The notes below the pieces were generated by a model. It saw only the letters and a list, made by a program, of their open reading frames with translations. It was not told the DNA's origin and searched no databases. A stretch of 64,000 nt of DNA, taken from the NCBI RefSeq assembly GCF_036245645.1, contig NZ_BTPE01000002.1, forward strand, positions 310,001 through 374,000. Direction: 5' to 3'. This DNA is from Algoriphagus taiwanensis (GTDB lineage Bacteria > Bacteroidota > Bacteroidia > Cytophagales > Cyclobacteriaceae). Positions within the stretch are counted from its first letter, which is position 1; each line of letters starts with the position of its first letter. The position numbers and the translations under genes were made by a program. Positions 16,512 through 25,841 of this stretch are shown here, piece after piece.

Positions 16512-16801
16512 GCTTTAGGCTGATTATCAAACCTCAAGCAGAGCAAGATATTCAAGATATTTTTGATTGGTATGAGCGAAAAGCAGTTGGGTTAGGAGAA
16601 TATTTTTTAGAGGATTTAGAATCTAAATTTAAGAAAATAGTAGATCGTCCAGAAGTGTATCAGATTCACTATACTGATTTCCGCTTTGCTTTTTTAGAAC
16701 GATTCCCCGTCTCAATACATTTCAAAGCTGAGGTAGATACTATTTATGTTTTTGGGGTTTTCCCGACTGCTGAAAATCCAAAAAAGTGGAGAGGGAACTA
16801 G
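16508..16801 (+). CDS. RelE/ParE family toxin
   Basis: A 97-aa protein with the ParE pattern: 'LIIKPQAEQDIQDIFDWYER' (partly), a long helix, then 'RFAFLERFPVSIHFKAE' strands and 'VFGVFPTAENPKKW' at the end. In this family the end reads '.iy..v....R.p..w'; here 'NPKKW' takes that place. RelE/ParE toxins cleave ribosome-bound mRNA or poison gyrase; which applies here cannot be read from sequence. It is translationally coupled to its antitoxin and convergent with mtaB (20 bp apart). Confidence 0.88.
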   Translation: MSFRLIIKPQAEQDIQDIFDWYERKAVGLGEYFLEDLESKFKKIVDRPEVYQIHYTDFRFAFLERFPVSIHFKAEVDTIYVFGVFPTAENPKKWRGN

Positions 16802-16820
16802 TTTATAAAGGCTGCAATAA

Positions 16821-18140
16821 TCAATGCCGCTCATACACCATCTCCGGCTCCAATACTTCCACATTACCCGCCTCGTTGATTTGATCGAGTTGGACTACTT
16901 TCAACTCGTTAATCAGCATGGGGTCATATTTGGCAGCTACGCGGATGTAATTTTCGGTGAATCCGTGCATTTTTCCATTTTCCACATCCTCTTCGAAAAG
17001 TACGGTGAAAGTTTTGCCCAAATTTTCCTCGTAGAATTTTCTTCTTTTTTTCTCAGAAAGAATTCGGAGCATTTTGGACCGCTCGTTTCTCTTTTTCATA
17101 GGTACCACTCCATCCATTTCTGCGGCCCGGGTATTGGCGCGCTCGGAATAGGTGAATACATGCAGGTAGGAGATGTTTAGCTCGTTGAGGAAATTATAGG
17201 TCTCTAAAAATAACTCGTCCGTCTCTCCGGGGAATCCTACGATCACGTCCACCCCGATGCAGGCCTGCGGCATGAGGGTTTTGATTTTGGAAACTCGGTC
17301 TTCGTAAAGCTCCCGAAGGTAGCGACGTCCCATCTTTCTTAATATGGTGTTGGAACCTGACTGGAGGGGGATATGAAAGTGAGGCACGAATCGCTTGGAT
17401 GTTGCCGTAAACTCAATGATTTCATTGGTCAACAGATTGGGTTCGATGGAGGAGATACGGAATCGATCAATTCCTTCCACTTCGTCCAAGGCATAGACCA
17501 AATCAGCAAAACGCTCATTTCTCTTTCCATCCACAATACCGAAGTCACCGATATTCACTCCGGTAAGCACGATTTCCTTCACATCGGTTGCAGCGATTTC
17601 CCGGGCAGAAGCCAAAACTGATTCGATGGTATTGCTTCGGCTTTTTCCTCTTGCCAAAGGAATCGTACAAAATGCACAGCCATAATTGCATCCATCCTGA
17701 ACCTTCAGGAAAGTTCGGGTGCGGTCATTGATAGAATAGGCATTATTAAAGGTGCGGGCTTCGGTGATTTCGCTGGCAAGGACTTTTGCCTCTTGCTCTT
17801 TGGCGAAGTCGCCCAAAAGCTCATGCAAGCGAAATTTCTCTGCAGCACCCAAAACTGCATCAACCCCTTCGATTTCGGAGATTTCGGTGGGTTTGAGCTG
17901 GGCGTAGCAGCCAATGATCGCCACATAGGAATCAGGAGATATTTTTTTAGCCTCCTTCACGATCTTTTTACACTTCTTGTCGGCATTTTCGGTGACCGAG
18001 CAGGTGTTGATGATGAAAATGTCGGGATTTTCCTGAAAATCGACTTTCAGGAAGCCTTTTTCCTCAAATTGTCTGGAAATTGTAGACGTTTCTGAGAAAT
18101 TCAGCTTGCAACCGAGCGTATAGAAGGCAACTTTTTTCAA
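16821..18140 (-). CDS. mtaB: tRNA (N6-threonylcarbamoyladenosine(37)-C2)-methylthiotransferase MtaB
   Basis: A 439-aa radical-SAM methylthiotransferase that converts t6A37 to ms2t6A37 in tRNA. The N-terminal cluster cysteines are C11, C47 and C78, and the radical-SAM triad is C151-x3-C155-x2-C158 ('DGCNYGCAFCTIP'). A TRAM-like C-terminal domain follows. 'QSGSN.ILRKMGRRY' and 'VDVIVGFPGETDE' are family hallmarks. The start is probably the TTG at 18140: it has an unusually good Shine-Dalgarno (AAAGGAG, 4 nt spacer) and no upstream in-frame ATG. It is divergent from glnN. Confidence 0.93.
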   Translation of the reverse strand: MKKVAFYTLGCKLNFSETSTISRQFEEKGFLKVDFQENPDIFIINTCSVTENADKKCKKIVKEAKKISPDSYVAIIGCYAQLKPTEISEIEGVDAVLGAAEKFRLHELLGDFAKEQEAKVLASEITEARTFNNAYSINDRTRTFLKVQDGCNYGCAFCTIPLARGKSRSNTIESVLASAREIAATDVKEIVLTGVNIGDFGIVDGKRNERFADLVYALDEVEGIDRFRISSIEPNLLTNEIIEFTATSKRFVPHFHIPLQSGSNTILRKMGRRYLRELYEDRVSKIKTLMPQACIGVDVIVGFPGETDELFLETYNFLNELNISYLHVFTYSERANTRAAEMDGVVPMKKRNERSKMLRILSEKKRRKFYEENLGKTFTVLFEEDVENGKMHGFTENYIRVAAKYDPMLINELKVVQLDQINEAGNVEVLEPEMVYERH

Positions 18141-18334
18141 TTTTCTCCTTTGGATAATGAATGCGCAAAGGTAAGTAATCCTCAGCTTTTTACAATTTTC
18201 CTAATTCTCCGTCCAAAACACACTTTTTTCAGGGGTTTGGTCTTATTTTGAGCTGTATTTTTTGAAAAAAGTGGAAATTTTTTGAAAAAGTAGCTCAAAA
18301 AATAGCCGATCTCATTTTCGAGTACATATTTTTC

Positions 18335-18342
18335 TATTTTTG
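18335..18342 (+). promoter_or_regulatory. Candidate -7 promoter element of glnN
   Basis: TATTTTTG fits the Bacteroidota -7 consensus TAnnTTTG, 32 nt before the glnN ATG. No clear TTTG is found about 20 nt upstream, so the assignment is tentative. Confidence 0.4.
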
Positions 18343-18373
18343 TGGGTGTATTCTTAAACCACAATTTGTAGAT

Positions 18374-20536
18374 ATGGCAACACTAAGACAATCAGCCTTG
18401 GCCATGGTTCAGGCCAGACAGCGGGTAGCAGTAACCCCGCCCTCCTCCAAAATTTCAGACTACTTCGGCACCAATGTATTTGGAATCGCTCAGATGAAGC
18501 AGTCTTTGGCTCCATCCGTTTTCAAAAAGGTGATGGAAGCAATCGACAAAGGATCCAAAATCGATCCGGCTACCGCTGAGGAAATCGCATCTGCTGTCAA
18601 AGTGTGGGCTATGTCCAAGGGAGTGACTCATTACACTCACTGGTTTCAGCCTTTGACCGGCGCAACTGCCGAGAAGCATGACTCTTTCTATGATGCACAT
18701 GCCGGTCTGGAAAAATTCAAAGGTTCTGCATTGGTTCAGCAGGAGCCTGATGCGTCTTCCTTCCCTAACGGAGGTATCCGCTCTACTTTCGAAGCTCGTG
18801 GATATACTGCCTGGGATCCTTCTTCTCCGATTTTCATTTTTGAAAAGACACTTTGTATTCCTACCATCTTTGTTTCTTACACAGGTGAGGCATTGGATTA
18901 CAAAACGCCTTTGTTGAAGTCTATGGAGGCAGTAAACGATGCCGCTGTAGCCATCTGCCAGCTTTTTGACAGAAACGTAAGAAAAGTGACTCCGTCTTTG
19001 GGTGTGGAGCAGGAATATTTTGTAGTTGACAAAGCACTTTTTGCCGCAAGACCTGACTTGGTGATGGCTGGCAGAACAGTCTATGGACATACTCCAGCAA
19101 GAGGTCAGCAATTGGAGGACCACTACTTTGGTTCTATCCCAACTCGAGTGAAAGACTTCATGATGGATTTTGAAATCGAAGCACACAAGTTGGGCATTCC
19201 GGTTTCTACCCGTCACAATGAGGTGGCTCCGGGTCAATTTGAGGTAGCTCCGGTATTTGAAGAAATCAATAAAGCTACTGACCACAATCAGTTGCTGATG
19301 GATATCATGGACAAAGTGGCTGAGAAGCATGGTTTCAAGGTGCTTTTCCACGAGAAGCCTTTTGCCAATGTAAACGGAAGCGGTAAGCACAACAACTGGT
19401 CTTTGATTACAGACACAGGTGTAAACCTTTTCCAGCCTAGCAACTCTGCAAGAGAAAATCTACAGTTCTTGGCGTTTTTGGTAGCGACTGTAAAAGCAGT
19501 CTATGATCATGCAGACCTTCTGAGAGCAAGTATTGCTTCTGCCTCCAATGATTTCCGTTTGGGAGCCAATGAAGCGCCTCCTGCGATCATGTCCGTATTC
19601 TTGGGTGCTACCCTGACTGAATTGTTGGATGAATTGGAGAAAAACGGAAACGTGAAGATCGAGAAGGGTGATAACATGTACATGAAGTTGGGTATCTCCA
19701 AGATCCCAGAAATCATTCTGGACAATACCGATAGAAACAGAACTTCTCCATTTGCTTTCACTGGAAACAAGTTTGAATTCCGTGCTGTAGGTTCTTCTGC
19801 CAACGTAGGCGGACCGATGACTACCTTGAATGTGATTGTAGCTGATGTGCTCAAGCAGCTCTACAAGGACATTGAAAAGGAGATGAATGCCGGCAAGGAG
19901 AAGAAAATCGCCATTGTCAATGTGCTGAGAAAGTACATTAAGGAGTCCAAGAAAATCAGATTTGAAGGTGACGGATACTCTGACGAGTGGGCACAAGAGG
20001 CTGAGAAGAGAGGCTTGTCCAATCTGAAGTCTACTCCTGAAGCATTGGATGTGTACACCAAGAAGGCAACCAAGGAGCTATTTGAGCGCCATAATGTCCT
20101 AAATGGAGTGGAAATCCACGCTCGTCATGAGATCGAATTGGAAGCTTTCATCAAGAAAGTGCAGATCGAAAGCCGAGTGATGGGTGATTTGGCCCTAAAT
20201 CATATCATTCCTACTGCAATTCTTTATCAAAATAAGCTGATTGAAAACGCGAACGGTCTGAAAGGTTTGGGATTGGATAATGCAGCTGCTGTAGAGACTA
20301 TCAAAGAAGTCTCCAAGCATATTGCCAACCTCAAGACTGCTGTCACCGAGATGGTAGAAGCGAGAAAGCAGTTGAATAAGGAAGATGATATCATCAAGCG
20401 AGCTAAGGGATATCAAAAGCAAGTTAAGGAAGCCTATTTTGATAAGATCAGATATGCGGTAGACAAGCTTGAGCTTTTGGTAGACGATGAGAGCTGGCCT
20501 TTGGTGAAGTATCGCGAGATGCTTTTCATTCGATAA
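18374..20536 (+). CDS. glnN: Glutamine synthetase type III
   Basis: A 720-aa glutamine synthetase of the long type III, which makes glutamine from glutamate and ammonia with ATP. Family landmarks are the N-terminal 'SDYFGTNVFG', 'GVEQEYFVVD' (metal-binding glutamates), 'FEVAPVFEEINKATDHNQ' and the 'HEKPFANVNGSGKHNNWS' loop. The length agrees with the usual 700-730 aa. It is a single gene between divergent mtaB and a strong rho-independent terminator. Type III enzymes act as dodecamers in the cytoplasm and are usually the main ammonium-assimilation enzyme in Bacteroidota. Confidence 0.96.
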   Translation: MATLRQSALAMVQARQRVAVTPPSSKISDYFGTNVFGIAQMKQSLAPSVFKKVMEAIDKGSKIDPATAEEIASAVKVWAMSKGVTHYTHWFQPLTGATAEKHDSFYDAHAGLEKFKGSALVQQEPDASSFPNGGIRSTFEARGYTAWDPSSPIFIFEKTLCIPTIFVSYTGEALDYKTPLLKSMEAVNDAAVAICQLFDRNVRKVTPSLGVEQEYFVVDKALFAARPDLVMAGRTVYGHTPARGQQLEDHYFGSIPTRVKDFMMDFEIEAHKLGIPVSTRHNEVAPGQFEVAPVFEEINKATDHNQLLMDIMDKVAEKHGFKVLFHEKPFANVNGSGKHNNWSLITDTGVNLFQPSNSARENLQFLAFLVATVKAVYDHADLLRASIASASNDFRLGANEAPPAIMSVFLGATLTELLDELEKNGNVKIEKGDNMYMKLGISKIPEIILDNTDRNRTSPFAFTGNKFEFRAVGSSANVGGPMTTLNVIVADVLKQLYKDIEKEMNAGKEKKIAIVNVLRKYIKESKKIRFEGDGYSDEWAQEAEKRGLSNLKSTPEALDVYTKKATKELFERHNVLNGVEIHARHEIELEAFIKKVQIESRVMGDLALNHIIPTAILYQNKLIENANGLKGLGLDNAAAVETIKEVSKHIANLKTAVTEMVEARKQLNKEDDIIKRAKGYQKQVKEAYFDKIRYAVDKLELLVDDESWPLVKYREMLFIR

Positions 20537-20559
20537 GTATAGCTTAGTATTTATTCTCG

Positions 20560-20598
20560 AAGCCATCCCTTGATTCAGGGGGTGGCTTTCTTTTTTTA
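20560..20598 (+). terminator. Rho-independent terminator of glnN
   Basis: AAGCCATCCC (20560-20569) pairs with GGGGTGGCTT (20579-20588) and is followed by TCTTTTTTT. Confidence 0.85.
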
Positions 20599-20954
20599 GA
20601 ATTTTCCTGACTAAGCTTTGATTTTTGTATAGAAAATTGGATTATTTCTAAAAGTATTTAGACGAAACGATCATTTTTAAGATAAGTCCGGAGAAAAGGT
20701 GATTAATTGATAAAAAAAGGCTCCTTTTCAATAAAAAAAAATATCACAACTCCAACTTTTAAAAAAAAATTAAAAAAGAATTCAGAGAAAGTGTAAAAAA
20801 AATTAGAAATTCTTTTGTCTGAATGCTTGAAATCTCTAGCTTTAAGGCTAATAAATAAAATATGGTGGTGAATTGGGTCATTGTCAAAATGTTTGGCTGA
20901 AACTCATTTTGTCACACTTTTTATCCGTTTGGTTTTCATTTTAAAATAAAATAT
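20599..20954. other. AT-rich regulatory region upstream of the susC leader ORF
   Basis: About 355 bp of very A-rich sequence after the glnN terminator, with no gene. It presumably contains the promoter of the susC operon. No perfect TAnnTTTG is seen; 'TTTTGTCAC' and 'TATCCGTTTG' around 20910-20930 are near misses. Confidence 0.5.
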
Positions 20955-21050
20955 ATGGCGAATAGTTTACTTGATCTTTTCTCCAAAAAGCATCCGGATC
21001 TCCGGATAGAGTCAATCCAATCATTTATAACCTATAATTACCAGCTATGA
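20955..21050 (+). CDS. 31-codon leader ORF overlapping susC
   Basis: An ATG at 20955 opens a frame of 31 codons whose TGA (21048-21050) overlaps the susC ATG (21047) as ATGA, suggesting translational coupling. The product is charged at its centre (FSKKHPDLRIE) and shows no signal peptide or known domain. Being short, it could be chance; the exact overlap is its main support. A 7-2-7 inverted repeat (20992-21007) lies inside it. Confidence 0.45.
   Translation: MANSLLDLFSKKHPDLRIESIQSFITYNYQL
20992..21007. promoter_or_regulatory. Inverted repeat ahead of susC
   Basis: ATCCGGA-TC-TCCGGAT, perfect 7-bp arms with a 2-nt centre, 40 nt before the susC ATG. The short centre favours a protein-binding DNA site or a small RNA hairpin that could influence susC translation. 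Confidence 0.4.
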
Positions 21051-24000
21051 GAAAGTTTCTAGCAAGTGCTTTTCTGTTGGTTTTTACGCTGGGAGTGGTA
21101 TTCTCGGCGCAAAGCCAAGAGAGGGTGTTGAAGGGAAAGGTCACTGCTTCGACAGATGGCCTTCCTATGCCAGGGGTCACGATCCTGGACAAAAGTAATC
21201 AGCGGGGTACCACGACCAATGTGGACGGGGAATACTCCTTATCGGTGACGGATCAGTCCGTCTTGGTATTTTCTTTTATCGGATTTACTTCCAAAGAATT
21301 TACCGTTGGAAATCTGTCCGAGCTCAACGTGGTGTTGGATGAGGATGCGAGTGAATTACAGGAAGTGGTGGTAACCTCCTTTGGTATGCAGAGAGATCAG
21401 AAATCACTGGGATATTCTGTGACTCAGCTTTCCGGAGACAAGTTTACCGAGTCTCGAGCCATCAACTTGGGCAATGCATTGACAGGTAAAGTGGCAGGGG
21501 TAAACGTAACTCCACCTTCTACCGGTGCTGCAGGTTCTACCCGAGTGGTAATTCGAGGAGGTTCTTCTTTGACGGGCAATGACCAGCCTCTTTATGTGGT
21601 CAACGGTGTTCCAATCGAGTCTGGTAACTTAGGTTCTGCAGGTCTTTGGGGTGGTAACGATGCTGGTGACGGTCTTTCTGCAATTAACCCTGACGATATT
21701 GAGTCTCTCTCTGTATTGAAAGGAAATACTGCAGCTGCTCTCTACGGAGCACGTGCAGCTAATGGGGTTATTATTATTACCACCAAAGGCGGTTCTGCCA
21801 GAAAAGGCATTGGAGTTTCTTTCAATTCCAACTTCACAGTGGAAAATGTAGTGGATGAGACCAATTTTCAAAGAATTTATGGTCCGGGTCAGGACGGCAG
21901 AAGACCGCTAACTCAGGACGAGGCAATCAATACTGCAATCAATGGCTGGGGAGCTCGATATGACGGAGCCGCGGCTATCCAATTTGATGGACAGCAAAGA
22001 CCTTACTCTTACCTTGGAGAAGACTTTTCTGATTTCTACAGCGCCGGACATACATGGAATAATTCCATTGCATTGTTTGGTGGAAATGAAAGCACCAACT
22101 ACAGATTCTCTTTCTCTAATCTGACCAACGAAGATGTAGTGCCTAATGCAGGTTTTGACAGAAATGTGGCCAACATCAGTGTCAACAGTAAGCAGGGTAA
22201 GTTTACCCTTGCGGTAACAGGGCAGTATTCCAAACAAGAAGCTACCAACCGTCCAAGACTATCTGACTCCCCTGGAAATGCCAACTTCTCCATGGTGGTG
22301 AAGCCGGGTAATATTCCTTTGGATGTAATCAAAGGCGATCCAAATAAGCCGGGAGCACTTCCTGATGGAACAGAGCTTCGCTATCAGTCAAACGTATTCC
22401 AGACCAACCCGTATTGGGCAACTTATCAGTGGGGTAGAACTGATGTCACGGATCGTATCTTAGGTAATATGTCTTTGAGATATGATTTCACGGATTGGTT
22501 GTATGCTCAGGGTAGATTTGGTACAGACTACCAGGTAAGAACAGATGATGCTTTTGAGGCGTATGGAACTGCATTTAAGCCTAGAGGAAGTTTCAACACC
22601 ACGACACAAAGTATCCGAGAAAACAATGCCGACTTTATGTTGGGTTTTGAGAAGACCTTCGGTGATTTTGATGTGGATGGATTTGTAGGTTCCAACATCA
22701 TGAGAAGAACCATAGAGTCAAAAAGAGGTGGAGGAAATGACTTGGTTGTTCCATTCTTCCACTCTGTGACCAATGTGGCTGCTCCGACTTTCGGATATGG
22801 ATTCTCTGAATTGGGTATCAATTCCTATTTCGCTGCCGCAAACGTAGGGTATAAAAACATGATCTTCCTAAACTTGACCGGAAGACAAGATCAATTCTCC
22901 ACACTTGCTCCTGAAAACAGCAAATTGTTCTACCCATCAGTAGGTCTTTCTGCTGTCATCTCTGACATGGTCAAAATGCCGGAATTCGTCACTTTTGCAA
23001 AACTTAGAGGTAACTGGGGACAAGTAGGGGGCGGTGCTCCAAACCCATACGCACTTAACTTGACTTATGGATTGGTAGGTGCAGGTCACTTGGGAGGTAA
23101 CTTGGGCCAAATCAACAATGGAGCCATTCCGAACGCAAGTCTTTCTCCGTATCTCTCTACCGAATATGAAATCGGTGCGGATATCCGATTCTTCCAGAAT
23201 AGATTGGGAATTGATGTGGCATACTACAATAGAACCACAACAGACGATATCCTGAATACCAGCATTTCGGCTACCTCCGGGTTTGGTGCTACGACCATCA
23301 ATATCGGGGAATTGCAAAACAGAGGTATTGAATTGTTGATCAATGCTACTCCGTTAGCCGGGGAATTCAGATGGGATATCTCCTTCAACTTTGCCAATAA
23401 TCAATCAGAAGTGTTGAGCTTGGGTACCAATGCGGCAGGTGATCCAATTGAATTTATCAACCTGGATGAAGCCAGAACCAGAAGAGAGCGAATCAGACAT
23501 ATTGTTGGTCAGCCTTTGGGTATGATTGCTGGCTTCAAGCATCAGCAAATCAACGGTCAAAAGGTATATGATGCCAATGGCTATCCTGTGACTACTCCAG
23601 GTTATGAGACTATCGCAGAAGGTCGTCACCCTATCTCCGGTGGTTTGACCAATACTTTCTCTTACAAAGGATTCAGATTGATGGCTTTGATCGACTTTAG
23701 ACAAGGCGGTTCTGTGATGTCGGGGACAAACTATTTCGCATACCAGTTGGGCTTGCATGAAAATACACTCAATGGAAGAGATGGTGGCCTTACCGTATCT
23801 GGTGTAACACCAGAAGGTACTCCAAACACTTGGACTATTCCTGCTAATCCTGCTGACCCAACGCAATACAGAATTGATAACTACTGGCAGCGATACTCTC
23901 AGGTAACAGAGTATGTGGTTTATGATGCCTCTTTTGGTAAGTTGAGAGAATTCTCTTTCGGATATACTTTCCCGAACTCTTTCATCCAGAAGACTCCATT

Positions 24001-24172
24001 CCAGTCTCTTTCCCTGTCTTTGGTTGGTCGTAACTTAGCCATCCTATGGTCTAAAACTCCAAACATCGATCCTGAAGCAGCTTATACTACTTCCGGAAAT
24101 GCTCAAGGCTTGGAGTTCTTCTCGGTTCCTGCAAACAGAAGCTTTGGATTCAATCTTTCTGCCAACTTCTAA
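21047..24172 (+). CDS. SusC/RagA family TonB-linked outer membrane protein
   Basis: A 1041-aa outer membrane barrel that imports oligosaccharides or other large nutrients using TonB energy. It has a signal peptide (1-23), a CarboxypepD_reg-like domain (about 27-105, 'GKVTASTDGLPMPGVTILDK', partly), a plug domain ('EVVVTSFGMQRDQKSLGYSV', partly; 'VRIRGGSSL'-type motif reads 'VVIRGGSSLTG'), and then the barrel ending with the aromatic 'FGFNLSANF'. It is the first large gene of the operon with susD (22-bp gap to its ATG is 28 nt). No anti-sigma interaction domain is seen at the N-terminus, so control by an ECF/anti-sigma pair is unlikely. Confidence 0.95.
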   Translation: MRKFLASAFLLVFTLGVVFSAQSQERVLKGKVTASTDGLPMPGVTILDKSNQRGTTTNVDGEYSLSVTDQSVLVFSFIGFTSKEFTVGNLSELNVVLDEDASELQEVVVTSFGMQRDQKSLGYSVTQLSGDKFTESRAINLGNALTGKVAGVNVTPPSTGAAGSTRVVIRGGSSLTGNDQPLYVVNGVPIESGNLGSAGLWGGNDAGDGLSAINPDDIESLSVLKGNTAAALYGARAANGVIIITTKGGSARKGIGVSFNSNFTVENVVDETNFQRIYGPGQDGRRPLTQDEAINTAINGWGARYDGAAAIQFDGQQRPYSYLGEDFSDFYSAGHTWNNSIALFGGNESTNYRFSFSNLTNEDVVPNAGFDRNVANISVNSKQGKFTLAVTGQYSKQEATNRPRLSDSPGNANFSMVVKPGNIPLDVIKGDPNKPGALPDGTELRYQSNVFQTNPYWATYQWGRTDVTDRILGNMSLRYDFTDWLYAQGRFGTDYQVRTDDAFEAYGTAFKPRGSFNTTTQSIRENNADFMLGFEKTFGDFDVDGFVGSNIMRRTIESKRGGGNDLVVPFFHSVTNVAAPTFGYGFSELGINSYFAAANVGYKNMIFLNLTGRQDQFSTLAPENSKLFYPSVGLSAVISDMVKMPEFVTFAKLRGNWGQVGGGAPNPYALNLTYGLVGAGHLGGNLGQINNGAIPNASLSPYLSTEYEIGADIRFFQNRLGIDVAYYNRTTTDDILNTSISATSGFGATTINIGELQNRGIELLINATPLAGEFRWDISFNFANNQSEVLSLGTNAAGDPIEFINLDEARTRRERIRHIVGQPLGMIAGFKHQQINGQKVYDANGYPVTTPGYETIAEGRHPISGGLTNTFSYKGFRLMALIDFRQGGSVMSGTNYFAYQLGLHENTLNGRDGGLTVSGVTPEGTPNTWTIPANPADPTQYRIDNYWQRYSQVTEYVVYDASFGKLREFSFGYTFPNSFIQKTPFQSLSLSLVGRNLAILWSKTPNIDPEAAYTTSGNAQGLEFFSVPANRSFGFNLSANF

Positions 24173-24200
24173 GAAGGTCTAACCCTAAAACTATTTGAAA

Positions 24201-25766
24201 ATGAGAATTATCAATAAAATATCAGGTTTGATGCTGGCAGCCTTGCTTTTTGCTACCTCTTGTAGCGAGCAGGACCTCCTCGACCTGAACATCAATCAAA
24301 ATGCTGTCGAGACTATCGATATGCAGTACCTGTTTTCTCTAGGTACGCTCAGAATCGGCGGGGAATATGAAAACACCCGGGCGAATATGCTCTATGCCGC
24401 TACAATGATTCAGCATACAGCTTCTACTGCGGGTTATTTCAGTGGAGATAAATACTTCTACAGCGCCCAATATTCTGGGGCTTATATGGAAAGACACTTC
24501 ACTGATGTTATCCGGTTGTTTTCTGAAGTAATAAGAAAAACAAATGACATTCCTGAAGAAGCCAATGTCAATGCTGCTGCAACTGTTTTGAGAGTATTTG
24601 ACCTTCACAGAATGACTGATATGTATGGGGATATTCCCTATACGCAGGCTGGATATGGCTTGGAAGGAGAGGAAAACTGGTTTCCAGCCTATGAACCTCA
24701 GAAAGAGGTTTATTACAAGATGATTGACGACCTGAAGGCGGCAAGAGATAGATTCTCTGCCTCTGCAAGGCCATTAGGTGTTCAGGATTTTGTATATGGA
24801 GGCGATATTGCCAAGTGGAAAAAGTTTGCTAACTCTCTTCTGATGAGAATGGCCTTGAGGATTTCAAATGTGGATCCGGCCAAGGCTCAGGAAGTATTTA
24901 CAGAAGCCATGAACAGCGGAGCTTTTACCAGTAATGATGATGTGGCATTCATTCACTATTCTCCAGGACCTCAAGGTGTAAATAGAAACGGATTGAATGA
25001 TGGATACTGGAACACTTACAAGTACTCCAGAGACTGTAAGATTTCTGAGACTTTCATGAACTGGATGACAGTAAATAATGATCCAAGAAAAATGATCGTG
25101 ACCGGTGGTGTAGGTAATCCTGAAGATGCTTCTACGTGGATTACTGATCCGGAAAAGCAAATCGGTATGCCTAATGGATACAATTCTACCAATATCCGAG
25201 AAGTGGTTCCTCCAGGTACTCTTGATGGTTTTTCTGTTGTTCAGCAAAACTTCTCTATGCTTAACCTTAAGTATTTGGATTGGGAAGATCCTTATTTCCT
25301 GATCTCTTATGCTGAGGTTGAATTGATGAAGGCTGAGGCAGCGATGAAGGGCTGGATTGGCGGTAGCGCTGAAGGTTTCTTCGATGCTGGTGTTACTGCT
25401 GCAATCAATGCTTGGACCTATTTCGACCCATCATTCGCAGTGACTTCTGAAGAAATCTCCGATTACATTGCAGGACGTGGCTTTGCCGCAGCTTCCGCTG
25501 AGGATAAGATGAGGCTGATCGGTGAAGAATACTGGGCAGCTACTTATCTAAACGACATCGAGTCTTGGGCCAACTGGAGAAGAACAGGATATCCTGTATT
25601 GACTCCTACCCAAGATCCAAACGCTGAAGAAGGTAACTTCATTCCTAGAAGATTGAGATACTGGGAGTCAGAGATCGGTTCCAATCCTGAGAATTACCAA
25701 ACCGCTATCTCCCGTATGGGAGGCGACCTTTTCGCTACCAAAATGTGGTGGGACGGAGGAAATTAA
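24201..25766 (+). CDS. SusD/RagB family lipoprotein (SusD-like_2 type)
   Basis: A 521-aa surface lipoprotein that caps the SusC barrel and captures substrate. The ATG at 24201 is preferred to a TTG two codons upstream. It has a lipoprotein signal with 'LLFATSC' lipobox, then 'LLDLNINQNA'. The helical TPR-like body includes 'DLHRMTDMYGDIPYTQA' (partly) and the late 'EYWAATYLNDIESWANWRRTGYP', both typical of the SusD-like_2 group. It pairs with the susC gene just upstream, and transcription probably ends at the hairpin at 25788-25828. Confidence 0.94.
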   Translation: MRIINKISGLMLAALLFATSCSEQDLLDLNINQNAVETIDMQYLFSLGTLRIGGEYENTRANMLYAATMIQHTASTAGYFSGDKYFYSAQYSGAYMERHFTDVIRLFSEVIRKTNDIPEEANVNAAATVLRVFDLHRMTDMYGDIPYTQAGYGLEGEENWFPAYEPQKEVYYKMIDDLKAARDRFSASARPLGVQDFVYGGDIAKWKKFANSLLMRMALRISNVDPAKAQEVFTEAMNSGAFTSNDDVAFIHYSPGPQGVNRNGLNDGYWNTYKYSRDCKISETFMNWMTVNNDPRKMIVTGGVGNPEDASTWITDPEKQIGMPNGYNSTNIREVVPPGTLDGFSVVQQNFSMLNLKYLDWEDPYFLISYAEVELMKAEAAMKGWIGGSAEGFFDAGVTAAINAWTYFDPSFAVTSEEISDYIAGRGFAAASAEDKMRLIGEEYWAATYLNDIESWANWRRTGYPVLTPTQDPNAEEGNFIPRRLRYWESEIGSNPENYQTAISRMGGDLFATKMWWDGGN

Positions 25767-25787
25767 TTTTCAGTTAAACTTATATTG

Positions 25788-25828
25788 GACAGAGGTTTTG
25801 GCTTGGACCAAGGCCTCTGTCTTTTTTT
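25788..25828 (+). terminator. Terminator after susD
   Basis: GACAGAGG (25788-25795) pairs perfectly with CCTCTGTC (25814-25821), with a secondary CTTGG/CCAAG pairing inside, followed by TTTTTTT. It lies 14 nt before the GH18 start, so it may also act as an attenuator that lets part of transcription through. Confidence 0.8.
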
Positions 25829-25841
25829 ACTTTGTGTCAAA

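Noticed and set aside
18455..19390. 311-codon minus-strand frame inside glnN
   Set aside because: Antisense shadow of the glutamine synthetase gene.
25785..25841. Longer start for the GH18 protein
   Set aside because: The extra 19 residues would be read from the terminator hairpin and precede the signal peptide.
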